Source: Lactobacillus colini
GTDB lineage: Bacteria; Bacillota; Bacilli; Lactobacillales; Lactobacillaceae
Assembly (NCBI RefSeq): GCF_017874575.1
Contig: NZ_JAGGLU010000012.1
Location: 1-64,000 of the forward strand
Length of the DNA stretch: 64,000 nt
Reading direction: 5' to 3'
Numbering within the stretch: the first letter of the stretch is position 1; each line of letters begins with the position of its first letter. Shown in pieces: positions 29,434-39,822 of this stretch. Both the position numbers and the translations under genes were made by a program. The notes beneath the pieces were generated by a model, which was not told the origin of the DNA, did not search any database, and saw nothing but the letters and a program-made list of their open reading frames with translations.

Positions 29434-29885
29434 TTAAAGCTTGCTTAACTTATTATTGCTGTTAGTAGATACCTTATTTGAAAAGTCGTCCTTAACAGTT
29501 ACAGTGTATGGGCTAGTTCCCTTTTGAACTACCTTATTATTAACTTTAATAGTTACTTTGCGACCTTTAGAGTCAACTACTTGACCACCTTTAGCTAAAT
29601 TTAGCTTAGAAAGAGTAGAATTGCCAGTTACTATCCACTTAGAATTCTTATCAATATTCATTGTCAAAGGTGTTTTAGTTTTAGAACTTGATGTCGCATT
29701 CGAATTAGAGCTAATGCTGGTCTTACCTGTATAAGTAGACTTATTAAGTAAATAGAAGTTCAACTTAGAAATATTATCGACAACAATATTTCCCTTTAAA
29801 ATCTGCTTGTTAGCAGTAAAGGTTAAATTAGCACCATTTTTGCCTTTAGTGCCCCAATTATTGGAATTATTACCAACAACTCTGA
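29434..29885 (-). pseudogene. 3' remnant of a cell-surface carbohydrate-binding-type protein
   Basis: The frame is open from about 29885, immediately after an in-frame stop, to 29434 without a plausible start. It reads NNSNNWGTKGKNGANLTFTA and later DKNSKWIVTGNSTLSKLNLA with GGQVVDSKGRKVTIK. This repetitive beta-helix pattern occurs in large secreted carbohydrate-binding-domain proteins of lactobacilli. The 5' part, including signal peptide, is missing and the remnant is fused to the tail of the hydrolase gene, so a deletion probably joined two distant genes. Confidence 0.65.
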
Positions 29886-30853
29886 GTAATTAAATACTTA
29901 CTTAAAAAACTTAATACAATCTTCAGCGCTTCTGGGCTAAAGAAGCCATCACCACCATGATCACTATTCTTTATTTGATAAAAGTCCGACTCTTTCCCGT
30001 ATTTTCTTAAAGCTTCATATAAGATACAACTTTGTTCAAATGGCACTGTCCGATCTTTATTACCATGCATAATTAAAAATGGTGGAATCTTATTTTCTGC
30101 ATTTATGTAAGTAATAGGATTAGCTTTTTGAACTAAATCATGATTTTGATAGATATTTTTGCTGCCAAAGAACTCCCCTTCAAAACTATGTGCTGTCACA
30201 TGATCTTGAGTAGAAGGAACCTTATTCATTAAGCTAATATCCGTTGGTCCATAAAAATCAATTACTGCCTTAAATGCCAATGAATCAAAGTTAATATCTT
30301 CATCACTAAAAAACTGCTTATCCTCTGTGACACTAGCTAAGCTAGCTGTATGCGCACCTGAAGAATCACCCCAAGCTGCATAATTATTAACATCAACATG
30401 ATATTCATAAGCATGGTTTAGCATAAATCTTGTAGCTGAATTTAAATCTCTAACCTGTACTGGAAAGGCATAGTTAGGTGCATAACGATATTCAACAATT
30501 GCAATAACATAACCATGCTTAGCAATTTCAGTTAAATGAGCCATATGTTCACCTAAGTTCTGTTTATGAAAAGCAGAGCCCTGAACATACATAATAAGCG
30601 GAAATTTGTCATCTTCGTTATTTACAGCAGGGACAATAATTTGTAAATGTAGTTTTTTCCCATCTTTAAGTGCATAAGGGACATTCAGGTTTAATTTAGG
30701 ATATACATTTTTTAAATCTATATTTAAAATTTTCATTCCCTCTGGAGCTGCTTGTGATGCAGGGAACTCTTCATAGCTTTGTGATAAAGGTTCCACATAA
30801 TCATTTGGCATTTTTGCTAAATCTTTTTCTTTCATAAAGTGTTGTGTTTTCAC
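29870..30853 (-). CDS. Alpha/beta hydrolase (BD-FAE/esterase type)
   Basis: 327 residues from a GTG (AGAAAGAAG upstream). VQGSAFHKQ stands in place of the HGGG oxyanion loop, NYAAWGDSSGAHTASLAS is the nucleophile elbow (GDSSG), MHGNKDRTVPFEQS carries Asp and NSDHGGDGFF the His. It lies directly downstream of lpdD, so it may cleave phenolic esters to supply the decarboxylase. The last residues after SKYL (ITQSCW) look like a junction with the remnant at 29434-29885. Confidence 0.75.
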   Translation of the reverse strand: MKTQHFMKEKDLAKMPNDYVEPLSQSYEEFPASQAAPEGMKILNIDLKNVYPKLNLNVPYALKDGKKLHLQIIVPAVNNEDDKFPLIMYVQGSAFHKQNLGEHMAHLTEIAKHGYVIAIVEYRYAPNYAFPVQVRDLNSATRFMLNHAYEYHVDVNNYAAWGDSSGAHTASLASVTEDKQFFSDEDINFDSLAFKAVIDFYGPTDISLMNKVPSTQDHVTAHSFEGEFFGSKNIYQNHDLVQKANPITYINAENKIPPFLIMHGNKDRTVPFEQSCILYEALRKYGKESDFYQIKNSDHGGDGFFSPEALKIVLSFLSKYLITQSCW

Positions 30854-30887
30854 AATAAACTTCTTTCTAACTAGTTATAGAAATTGT

Positions 30888-31331
30888 TTAATTACTCATT
30901 AACTTCTTAGTCAGCTCATAATTTTTGATGTGAGTTGTATATTTTGGTTGTTTAATATTTTGAGAATTTTCTCTTACCCAGGCTAGTACAAGTTCAGATA
31001 GTTCTTCAGTCATTGGAAAAGAGGCTTCAATTTGCATTTGAGTAATCCCATCAACATGAACACCTGCTGTAACACATAAATTGCCGGGCAAATGTTTTTC
31101 AATTTTTTGAGCGAATTTTTCAGCTAAAAAAATATCTTTATGTATCCTGCCACTATGACTGGCAAAACGAATCTCTCCTTGTTCTTTTGTCTTACTATCC
31201 CAACTAACAATTCCACCAATATGAGGAACATCCCCACCAAATAAGTTAACTAATAAGTCTTGATTAATAAGCTGGCAAGCAGCAGAAATTGTATATCCTT
31301 CTTGACTAACAGTAAAAGTTTTTTCAATCAT
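30888..31331 (-). CDS. lpdD: LpdD-like protein of gallate decarboxylase
   Basis: 147 residues from MIEKTFTVSQEGYTISAACQ (GGTGGAGTGG upstream of 31331). Contains GGDVPHIGGIVSWDS and CVTAGVHVDGITQMQIEASF, features of the small third subunit encoded with LpdB and LpdC. It is needed in the family with the UbiX/UbiD pair but its exact role is unclear. It overlaps the end of lpdB by eight bases. Confidence 0.8.
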   Translation of the reverse strand: MIEKTFTVSQEGYTISAACQLINQDLLVNLFGGDVPHIGGIVSWDSKTKEQGEIRFASHSGRIHKDIFLAEKFAQKIEKHLPGNLCVTAGVHVDGITQMQIEASFPMTEELSELVLAWVRENSQNIKQPKYTTHIKNYELTKKLMSN

Positions 31332-31893
31332 TTTTTCCACTCCACCGTTTACCAAAACTATGATCGATTCCTAAGCTATCTATTATTTTCATAGACTGGT
31401 GGTCAATAATATCCTGGATACTTTTAGGATGATTATAAAATGAAGGTATAGGTGGAATAATGTGCACTCCCAGCCTAGCAAGTTTAGTTAAATTCTCTAA
31501 GTGAATTGCAGATAATGGTGTTTCTCTAGGAACAATGATTAATTTACGCTGCTCCTTAAGCATTACACCAGCAGCCCGCATTATTAAATCACTGTCAAAA
31601 CCGATAGAAATCCCTGCAACAGTTTTCATTGAAGCTGGTGCGATGACCATCCCATCAACCTTAAATGAACCACTAGCAATTGCTGCACCCATATTATGGT
31701 TATCATAAACCTGGTCTGCTAAAGCTATTACTTGACTAGGGCTATAATCTGTTTCAAGCTTAATATTTTCTTTAGCCCAATCACTAATTACCAGGTGTGT
31801 TTCTATGTCTGGTAATTTACTAAGCTTTTCTAAGATATCAATTCCATAAATACTTCCTGAGGCGCCCGTAATTGCGATAATTATTCTTTTCAC
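31324..31893 (-). CDS. lpdB: UbiX-family flavin prenyltransferase
   Basis: 189 residues. MKRIIIAITGASGSIYGIDI is the FMN-binding start, and MVIAPASMKTVAGISIGFDS and LIIVPRETPLSAIHLENL are the conserved prenyl-acceptor regions. It makes prenylated FMN, the cofactor of UbiD-type decarboxylases, here the adjacent LpdC. Gene order lpdC-lpdB-lpdD in one operon supports this. Confidence 0.9.
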   Translation of the reverse strand: MKRIIIAITGASGSIYGIDILEKLSKLPDIETHLVISDWAKENIKLETDYSPSQVIALADQVYDNHNMGAAIASGSFKVDGMVIAPASMKTVAGISIGFDSDLIMRAAGVMLKEQRKLIIVPRETPLSAIHLENLTKLARLGVHIIPPIPSFYNHPKSIQDIIDHQSMKIIDSLGIDHSFGKRWSGKND

Positions 31894-31911
31894 TTAGATC
31901 ATTCCTATCAC

Positions 31912-33393
31912 TTATTTTAAATACTTCTTCCAGTCAGCAACTTCTTTAAATTTTGCTCGGTTAAATTGATCTTTCATATCAAATGGCACCGTGCCATCGA
32001 CTATTGTCTTAGAGCTCATACCTTTCACACGAATAGATTTAGGATCATATTGGGGTCTTTCTGAAGGATCAAGTGGGTGATTACGCATCCCTGGTATACA
32101 AATGAAGTCTTGATCTGCTTGAAAACGAGTATTCATTGTCCATACAACATCATTCATATCAAAGATATCGACATCTTCGTCAACTAACCAAACAGTCTTT
32201 AACTCCTTGAAGGCACTAAAGGCTAAGATAGCTGCTTGTCTTTGAATTCCTTCATCAGCTGGTTCGTCCTTATGAATTTGCATAATCGTCATCAACTTAC
32301 CACCACCTGCTGGTGGGTTGTAAACGTTAACTACCTTACCCGGAATAGCCTTATCTACTAATTCTAGAATCGAAGCTTCAGTTGGAATACCAGCCATAGA
32401 TACATGCTCTTCACTAGGTCCAATTACTGATTGCATAATTGGATTAGTGCGGTGAGTTACCGCGGTAACCTTAATAACATTTAAAGCTGGATTGGCTAGG
32501 CCATTGTAGCCTGGAAATTCTGGCATTGCAAAACCGGTATGAGTATTAATATCTTCTTGAATAGTTTTATTAGGCATAATATAACCTTCCAAAACATATT
32601 CACTACGTGCTAAAGCTGTTTCATCAACACTAACACCATCAACCAATTGCACTGGTTCTTGACGTAAAGCCCCGGCAACATCTAATTCATCATAACCTAA
32701 TGGTGTTGTCGGCGGTTCAAATGTCGCACCAATCGTAACTGCTGGATCAAGGCCAATATTGATAGTGATTGGCATCGGCTTATTAAGCTTTTCAAATTCT
32801 TTTTGGAAATAACCAATATGACGACCGCCAGGCATAATATAAATACCTAAGGTATCTTTATCTTCTAATACCATTCTGTGAATAGTCACATCTGTCATGG
32901 TCTTATCAGGGCTTGAGCCCTTAACTAAACCACAAGTAATATAAGGACCCGCATCGTAAGGAGTATTAGTAGGTGCAGGGACTAATTTTCTAATGTCAAA
33001 ATCTGGATCGGTTGCTAGGTGAACTTCTTGTTGAACAGGTGCATCTTTTTGATCAACTTTAATTGGGTGAACTGGATTTTCAACAGCATCCTTTAAAAAG
33101 CGGCCTAATGTCTTGTAATCATGATGTAGCATTTTTCCAACCCGCTTGCGACTAGCCATCAGTCCAATCAAAACACGACTATTTGGAAAGCCTTTCACAT
33201 TATTAAAAAGCATTGCTGGACCTTCTTTAGTTGGTCTTTCAACAGTTCCACCAGCTCCAATATAACGATAAACACCAGATATTTCAGCATCAGGATCTAT
33301 TTCAACATCAGTTTCATGAAAATCTTCTGGGTTATCTTTAATTTCATTCAAGACCTTACGTAAGTCCCATGGATCTTTAGGTAATTGAGTCAT
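31912..33393 (-). CDS. lpdC: UbiD-family gallate/protocatechuate decarboxylase catalytic subunit
   Basis: 493 residues from MTQLPKDPWDLRKVLNEIKD (AAAGGAGTGTTTTAT before 33393). GVYRYIGAGGTVERPTKEGP, VTIHRMVLEDKDTLGIYIMP and IQEDINTHTGFAMPEFPGYN are characteristic of LpdC of Lactobacillus plantarum and carry the UbiD glutamate/arginine catalytic region. It non-oxidatively decarboxylates gallate to pyrogallol using prenylated FMN. Controlled by the LysR gene upstream. Confidence 0.9.
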   Translation of the reverse strand: MTQLPKDPWDLRKVLNEIKDNPEDFHETDVEIDPDAEISGVYRYIGAGGTVERPTKEGPAMLFNNVKGFPNSRVLIGLMASRKRVGKMLHHDYKTLGRFLKDAVENPVHPIKVDQKDAPVQQEVHLATDPDFDIRKLVPAPTNTPYDAGPYITCGLVKGSSPDKTMTDVTIHRMVLEDKDTLGIYIMPGGRHIGYFQKEFEKLNKPMPITINIGLDPAVTIGATFEPPTTPLGYDELDVAGALRQEPVQLVDGVSVDETALARSEYVLEGYIMPNKTIQEDINTHTGFAMPEFPGYNGLANPALNVIKVTAVTHRTNPIMQSVIGPSEEHVSMAGIPTEASILELVDKAIPGKVVNVYNPPAGGGKLMTIMQIHKDEPADEGIQRQAAILAFSAFKELKTVWLVDEDVDIFDMNDVVWTMNTRFQADQDFICIPGMRNHPLDPSERPQYDPKSIRVKGMSSKTIVDGTVPFDMKDQFNRAKFKEVADWKKYLK

Positions 33394-33475
33394 ATAAAAC
33401 ACTCCTTTGATAAATTAATTATCTTTATCATAGGAGCATTATAGAGGTGCATCAATTCCAACCATTAATCCAATT

Positions 33476-33490
33476 ATTCCAATTGGGAAT
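33476..33490. promoter_or_regulatory. Putative LysR binding site upstream of lpdC
   Basis: ATTCC-AATTG-GGAAT dyad in the short gap between lysR and lpdC. It matches the site at 34368 before lysR (ATTCY-N5-GGAAT on the minus strand). Confidence 0.65.
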
Positions 33491-33492
33491 TA

Positions 33493-34353
33493 TTATTTTT
33501 TTAAAAAGTTCCACAAGTTGTTCAAAGCTGCAAAGTTAAGAGTCTTCTTTTTAATGAACATTAAATTACCATTAATTGTAGGAGTTATCTTTCTAACTGC
33601 TACTCCTTGCCATACTGGCAACGAATCCATCATAATTGCAACACCTTGTTTATTTTTGACCATTTCTAAAATCGAAGTTACTCGATCACTAACGAAGGTA
33701 ATCCGAGGTTCAAATCCAGACTTACGGCATAACTTGATAACAGGTTCTTGTAATAGGCTATCTTGATCAAGAGAGATAAAATTTCTATCTTTTAATTCGC
33801 TAATATTAATTACTTCTTGTTGAGTCAGCACATCATCATCAGGTAGATAAAGTTTAAATGATTCCTGCTTAATGTCGATCTGGTTAAAGCTTGCCGGTAA
33901 CTTATCAATTTTTCTAATAAAGGCTAAGTCAAACTTCCCAGCTAACAAATTGTTATAAATATCTGCAGTTTCACATTCTTTCAAGGTGATTTGCAATTCT
34001 GGATGATTTTGAATATAAGTTGTTATTTTTGTAAAAATATCATAATTTGCAATTGTTGGTATCGTACCGATAATAATCTGTTTACGTCTTTGAGCATCTA
34101 ACTCTGTAAATTTCATATTCATCTGTTCATATTTAAGTAAAATAACTTCCGCATATGGCAGCATTACCTTACCATAATCAGATAAAACTACGTGCTTATT
34201 ATTTCTAACAAATAAAGGATGACCGATTTCTTTTTCTAATGATTTAATATGCTTAGAAACACTACTTTGTGTAATATATAAATTTGCTGCTGTTTCTGAA
34301 AAATTCAACGTCTGTGATAAGTCTACAAATGTTTTTAACCGGTTTATCTCCAT
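33493..34353 (-). CDS. LysR-family regulator of the lpd genes
   Basis: About 286 residues from MEINRLKTFVDLSQTLNFSE (GTAGGTGAGATTA before 34353). The winged helix-turn-helix is TAANLYITQSSVSKHIKSLE. The ligand-binding domain starts at about 90. Placed directly upstream of lpdC and likely to sense a phenolic acid. Paired dyads lie before its own start and before lpdC. Confidence 0.85.
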   Translation of the reverse strand: MEINRLKTFVDLSQTLNFSETAANLYITQSSVSKHIKSLEKEIGHPLFVRNNKHVVLSDYGKVMLPYAEVILLKYEQMNMKFTELDAQRRKQIIIGTIPTIANYDIFTKITTYIQNHPELQITLKECETADIYNNLLAGKFDLAFIRKIDKLPASFNQIDIKQESFKLYLPDDDVLTQQEVINISELKDRNFISLDQDSLLQEPVIKLCRKSGFEPRITFVSDRVTSILEMVKNKQGVAIMMDSLPVWQGVAVRKITPTINGNLMFIKKKTLNFAALNNLWNFLKK

Positions 34354-34367
34354 TAATCTCACCTACT

Positions 34368-34382
34368 ATTCCAATTTAGAAT
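34368..34382. promoter_or_regulatory. Putative LysR autoregulatory site
   Basis: ATTCC-AATTT-AGAAT, the imperfect twin of the dyad at 33476-33490, 15 bases before the lysR start. Confidence 0.55.
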
Positions 34383-34463
34383 AATTAAACTATCTTTTAG
34401 AATTGAGAGCAAGTACTTTAAAAAATATACTAGAAATGACTTTAAAGAAAAGAAGGTTATTAT

Positions 34464-35195
34464 ATGCCAACTGGTGTTATTATCAATGCTTCAGCGGTAT
34501 TGCTTGGAGGTATTTTCGGAGGATTTTTTGGAAATAGGCTTTCTGAAGATTTCAAAGAAAAGTTAAATATGATTTTTGGTGCTTGTTCAATGGGTATGGG
34601 AATTTATTCTATTGCACCAATGAAAAATATGCCAGCAGTAATTTTTGCAGTTATCTTGGGAACGATTGTTGGATTATTAATTCATTTAGGTAGTATATTT
34701 AATAAAGGTGCTGTCTTAATGCAAAAGCCTATTACTCGCATGATTCCTACTGAAAACTTGACCATCTCACATCAGGAATTTGTTAGTTTAATGGTTACTG
34801 CAACTGTTTTATTTTGTGCTAGTGGAACAGGGATTTATGGTTCACTTGCCGAAGGGATGTCTGGCGACTTAACTATTTTGGTTTCTAAGTCAATCCTTGA
34901 CTTCTTTACTGCTGCAATATTTGCTGCTAGCCTAGGTTATGCAGTATCAATTATTGCTATTCCGCAGTTAATTATTTTTGTCATTTTATTTTATTTAGCC
35001 AATTTTATTATTCCGTTTACTAACTCAACGATGATTTTTGACTTTAAGGCTTGTGGTGGATTTTTGATGCTTGCTACTGGCTTCAGAATGGTTAAGCTTA
35101 AGATGTTCCCAATTGCAGAAATGATCCCTGCAATGATTTTAGTTATGCCACTGTCATGGTTGTGGATGAACGTTATCACTCCCTTAATTCATTAG
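34464..35195 (+). CDS. DUF554 membrane protein
   Basis: 243 residues with about seven transmembrane segments. MPTGVIINASAVLLGGIFGG and GACSMGMGIYSIAPMKNMPA are typical of DUF554 (YdfK-like) proteins of unknown transport function. The N-terminal GTxxNxxxxxxGG-like pattern is present. AGAAGG lies upstream of the ATG. Confidence 0.8.
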   Translation: MPTGVIINASAVLLGGIFGGFFGNRLSEDFKEKLNMIFGACSMGMGIYSIAPMKNMPAVIFAVILGTIVGLLIHLGSIFNKGAVLMQKPITRMIPTENLTISHQEFVSLMVTATVLFCASGTGIYGSLAEGMSGDLTILVSKSILDFFTAAIFAASLGYAVSIIAIPQLIIFVILFYLANFIIPFTNSTMIFDFKACGGFLMLATGFRMVKLKMFPIAEMIPAMILVMPLSWLWMNVITPLIH

Positions 35196-35243
35196 TTCAT
35201 GCTAAGATTTGTTAATTTTAGACTCAAAAAATACTTATATGTA

Positions 35244-35290
35244 ATAAAACCTTGAAATTCATTTGTTCGAATTTCAAGGTTTTATTTATG
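35244..35290 (+). terminator. Long perfect terminator after DUF554
   Basis: 17-bp arms ATAAAACCTTGAAATTC / GAATTTCAAGGTTTTAT with an 8-base loop, then TTATG. Confidence 0.85.
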
Positions 35291-35576
35291 TTTAGCTTTA
35301 GCCGCCTGTACTTTGATAATCTTTAATAAAGATTTTCCAAAGTTGATAAATTATTAAGAAATAAACAATACATACAAGTGGGATTATTGCTTTTCAATTA
35401 ATTTATATACTCCTCATGATATAATTGCATTAACCAGTTTACCTAACCGCTTACATTGATCATGATGACTCAGTAATCACGACTTTTTTAATGTTATTAC
35501 AGCAATAATTAATGTAAATCTAGGGATACTGGCTGACGCTAGTGCAATTTTTTAGGTATCAAGGACATTAAAGATC
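35291..35576. other. Intergenic stretch with a cre-like site
   Basis: No gene is seen. On the minus strand ATGTAAGCGGTTAGG (35456-35442) matches cre except for the 14th base, but no gene starts close by in that direction. The rest is AT-rich without clear structure, possibly a decayed locus. Confidence 0.4.
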
Positions 35577-35801
35577 ATGATTTTAAAAAGAATACAATGG
35601 TTAAAGATACAATGGATACTATTAATAATATTCTTAATTTCCCATTTTTGGACTAATCGAAACTTTACCCCAGAGCTTATATTACTAACTTCCATGCAAT
35701 TAAACTATGGTTTTAAAAAGAAAGATATCTTATTAACCTCAGGAATTATAATTTTAACATTAGCTTCAGTTATTAAATTTCTTTCTTTGGTTTTAAAATG
35801 A
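35577..35801 (+). CDS. Small two-span membrane protein
   Basis: 74 residues: a basic start and two hydrophobic segments (WILLIIFLISHFW and LLTSGIIILTLASVIKFLSL). AGGA lies about 11 nt before the ATG. No family is recognised; small proteins of this size include bacteriocin-immunity proteins, but nothing here shows that. Confidence 0.4.
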   Translation: MILKRIQWLKIQWILLIIFLISHFWTNRNFTPELILLTSMQLNYGFKKKDILLTSGIIILTLASVIKFLSLVLK

Positions 35802-35908
35802 ACTACGTCTGGAATAAATTAGAAAGTGTTTAGGATTCAGCTGAGAGCGTCTCTGATGAAACCACCTTTTCTACTCAAAGTCAGCTTGAAGGACTCTTTT
35901 GACACGCT

Positions 35909-36628
35909 CTATCCAAATTCTACTTTAGTCAATTCTTCTAATTTAGTAACTAATTCATCTTGTAACTTTTCATCATCAGCACGATTATCATATCTTTCTA
36001 ACTTACGATGATAATAATAATTTCCTGACTTATGCGCCAACTCGTCGTCGCTTTCAGCTAACCAAACTTGACTCATATAACCCGCAGTCAAATCATCATT
36101 AGCACTACTACCACCCATTCTTGTAGGTACCCAACCCGGGTCAACAGCATTAGTTGCTATATTTGGAAATTCACGCGCTACTTTCTTCATTAATAGCGTT
36201 ACTGCTAATTTAGAACCAGAATAATCTAAATTACTCTCTAAATTATTAATATCTAGTCTAGCACCTCTATGCATCCCCGATGAAACATAAATTAGACGCT
36301 CAGGCTTTTTAATTAAAGTGGTCAATAAATATGGTGCTTCAATATTCACACTATAGGTTAATTCAGGCGAAACAAGATATACACCTGCATTATGAATAAT
36401 TGCATTAAACTTACCCCAAGCATTTACCTGCTTAGCAATACTCTTAACATCTTCTTGTCTGCTTAAATCTCCAACAGCAATTCCTTTAACTTGAGGTAGA
36501 TCTTGCTTTAACTTAACTGCTTTTTCCTGATTTCTAGCATGAAGATAGACATCATGTCCATCTTCAATTAACTTTTTTCCTGCTAAAAATCCTAAACCAG
36601 TTGTTGATCCTGTAATAAAAATTTTCAT
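35909..36628 (-). CDS. Short-chain dehydrogenase/reductase
   Basis: 239 residues. MKIFITGSTTGLGFLAGKKL has the cofactor-binding GxxxGxG motif, IIHNAGVYLVSP the NAG motif, LIYVSSGMH the Ser and YSGSKLA the catalytic Tyr-x-x-x-Lys. Substrate unknown. It follows the phospho-beta-glucosidase gene but is separated from it by a terminator. Confidence 0.85.
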   Translation of the reverse strand: MKIFITGSTTGLGFLAGKKLIEDGHDVYLHARNQEKAVKLKQDLPQVKGIAVGDLSRQEDVKSIAKQVNAWGKFNAIIHNAGVYLVSPELTYSVNIEAPYLLTTLIKKPERLIYVSSGMHRGARLDINNLESNLDYSGSKLAVTLLMKKVAREFPNIATNAVDPGWVPTRMGGSSANDDLTAGYMSQVWLAESDDELAHKSGNYYYHRKLERYDNRADDEKLQDELVTKLEELTKVEFG

Positions 36629-36645
36629 ACTTTTCTCCTAAATAT

Positions 36646-36697
36646 AAACAAAAAGGCTGCCCATACTTATGCTTACGCATCTATATAAACTAGCCTT
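36646..36697 (-). terminator. Terminator after bglA
   Basis: AAGGCT...AGCCTT with inner ATGC-GTAA-GCAT, followed by TTTTTG on the minus strand. Confidence 0.65.
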
Positions 36698-36734
36698 CTT
36701 ATATAGGAACTTTAATTGACTAAAAAATAAATTG

Positions 36735-38216
<1,482 letters not shown>

Positions 38217-38349
38217 TTATTGCTCCTTTTTAATTAAAAATAAATTTATCAAATCCTCTTGTTATTAGATACCGTAATACACTCTCAAGCATTCTTATTT
38301 AATCTACTAGATATTTTTATCTATAATATTTGATAAATTTTACAAAAAT

Positions 38350-38378
38350 ATAGTATCATCAAATGTAACCACTTTCAA
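38350..38378 (-). promoter_or_regulatory. bglA promoter
   Basis: TTGAAA (38378-38373), 17-nt spacer, TACTAT (38355-38350). Inverted copies of AAATTTATCAAAT lie in the same divergent region (about 38247 and 38330) and may be RpiR sites. Confidence 0.6.
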
Positions 38379-38439
38379 GTAAAAAGATAAATTTTTTTGA
38401 TATTAATGATAAAATTATCTATAAGAAAGGATGCTATAT

Positions 38440-39174
38440 ATGATAGATATTAAAAAGTTTTTCCCAAAGAATCTGAATCTTTCACCAACAGATGAAAAGA
38501 TTTACAAATACATTGTTAAATATCCAGAAAAAATGCAATATATTACAATTGAGAAGGTAGCTGGCAATTTGCATACTTCAGTAGCTTCTGTTCAACGTTT
38601 CTGTAAAAAAATGGGCTATTCAGGTTTCAAAGAATTTAAATTTCAACTAAAAAGCTATTTAATTAATAACTCTCACCACAGCAATTCCGAACAAGGAAGA
38701 TACCTTAACGAATATATTTCAGTCGTTAAGCAATTCAACAATATTGACAAAAAAGGGCTCTCTCTTCTCAAAAAAGCTCTTCACAAATCAGATAAAATTT
38801 TTTCCTTTGGCTTATTTTATTCTGGCCTTCCTGCTAAAATGCTGGCCTTTACTTTAATTGATCAAGATAAAACTGCTTTCGGCAGCGATAACTTGGTTAA
38901 TATCTCACATTTAATGCCACTATATTCTAAAAATGACACGCTGATACTCTTTTCTATTACTGGTGAAGAGAACGACATCAACACTTACATCAATGATAAT
39001 ATTCAAAAATCAGATAATTCATTTTTAATTACTTTTAATCCAGATGCTTCAATTAAAAAATATTTTAGGCATACAATAGTTTTACCTGGCAAGAGCTTCG
39101 CTTATCGCTCACCTATTGATCCTCAATCATTATTTTGTTTATTCATTGAGATGCTCACTGCTAAGGAAGAATAA
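38440..39174 (+). CDS. RpiR/MurR-family sugar-phosphate regulator
   Basis: 244 residues from MIDIKKFFPKNLNLSPTDEK (AGAAAGGA, 8 nt before 38440). N-terminal RpiR helix-turn-helix (ITIEKVAGNLHTSVASVQRF; CKKMGYSGFKEFKFQLK) and C-terminal SIS domain binding sugar phosphates (about 105-240). Divergent from bglA. Confidence 0.85.
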   Translation: MIDIKKFFPKNLNLSPTDEKIYKYIVKYPEKMQYITIEKVAGNLHTSVASVQRFCKKMGYSGFKEFKFQLKSYLINNSHHSNSEQGRYLNEYISVVKQFNNIDKKGLSLLKKALHKSDKIFSFGLFYSGLPAKMLAFTLIDQDKTAFGSDNLVNISHLMPLYSKNDTLILFSITGEENDINTYINDNIQKSDNSFLITFNPDASIKKYFRHTIVLPGKSFAYRSPIDPQSLFCLFIEMLTAKEE

Positions 39175-39181
39175 AAATAAA

Positions 39182-39218
39182 GGGTATATCTACTAAGCGA
39201 CGCTGATATACCCTTTTA
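39182..39218. terminator. Bidirectional terminator between rpiR and merR genes
   Basis: GGGTATATC / GATATACCC arms (39182-39190, 39205-39213) with TTTTATTT on the plus side; it overlaps the end of the minus merR gene. Confidence 0.8.
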
Positions 39219-39659
39219 TTTGTCCTTTTCTACTTTAAAATAGTTTCCTTTTTCATCAACTATGCCTTTAATATGATAGTTCTCGGTATTGCTAAGCTTA
39301 ACATTACCCAGGTCTATTTCACCATAGGCCTTTTCTGTATCAGTAACTTTTACATCAGAAAAGGCACTTTGGAAAAATTTTCTAATAATTTTAGTCTTAA
39401 CACTAACATCTTTAGACTTTTCATAAGCTGCTGCTAGTGTAAAGCCTTGATCTAAGTGATCCTTAATAAAGCAAATTAAGAACACAGTTCCTAGACTATA
39501 GCGCCGAATACCTGACTCCTTATCTTCTATAGGTTTAATGTATCCTTTTTGTTCCCAGTAACGTAATTGTCGTGGAGAAACACCAATAATCTTGCTTACT
39601 TCTCCAATTCCGACACCTACATTTGCATAAAGTTCATGCAAAATTTTCTTTGTAATCAT
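39216..39659 (-). CDS. MerR-family regulator
   Basis: 147 residues. VGIGEVSKIIGVSPRQLRYW followed by EQKGYIKPIEDKESGIRRYS is the MerR winged helix-turn-helix (about 15-60). The effector half has no cysteines, so it is a drug- or stress-type rather than a metal-type MerR. Divergent from a DHA2 exporter it probably controls. Confidence 0.85.
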   Translation of the reverse strand: MITKKILHELYANVGVGIGEVSKIIGVSPRQLRYWEQKGYIKPIEDKESGIRRYSLGTVFLICFIKDHLDQGFTLAAAYEKSKDVSVKTKIIRKFFQSAFSDVKVTDTEKAYGEIDLGNVKLSNTENYHIKGIVDEKGNYFKVEKDK

Positions 39660-39754
39660 AGATTCCTACTTTCTACTTTCCATATTTATTTTAAATATTT
39701 TAGTGAAGTTTTTCAACACTCTAGTAAATTAATATTACATGTTTGTAAGATAAT

Positions 39755-39783
39755 TTGACAAAGATTAAATTTAGGACTATAGT
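39755..39783 (+). promoter_or_regulatory. Exporter promoter
   Basis: TTGACA (39755-39760), 17-nt spacer, TATAGT (39778-39783), 40 bases before the exporter ATG. Confidence 0.75.
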
Positions 39784-39822
39784 TTTAAACGATGTTAGTT
39801 TTTTTTAGAAAGAAGGAATTTA

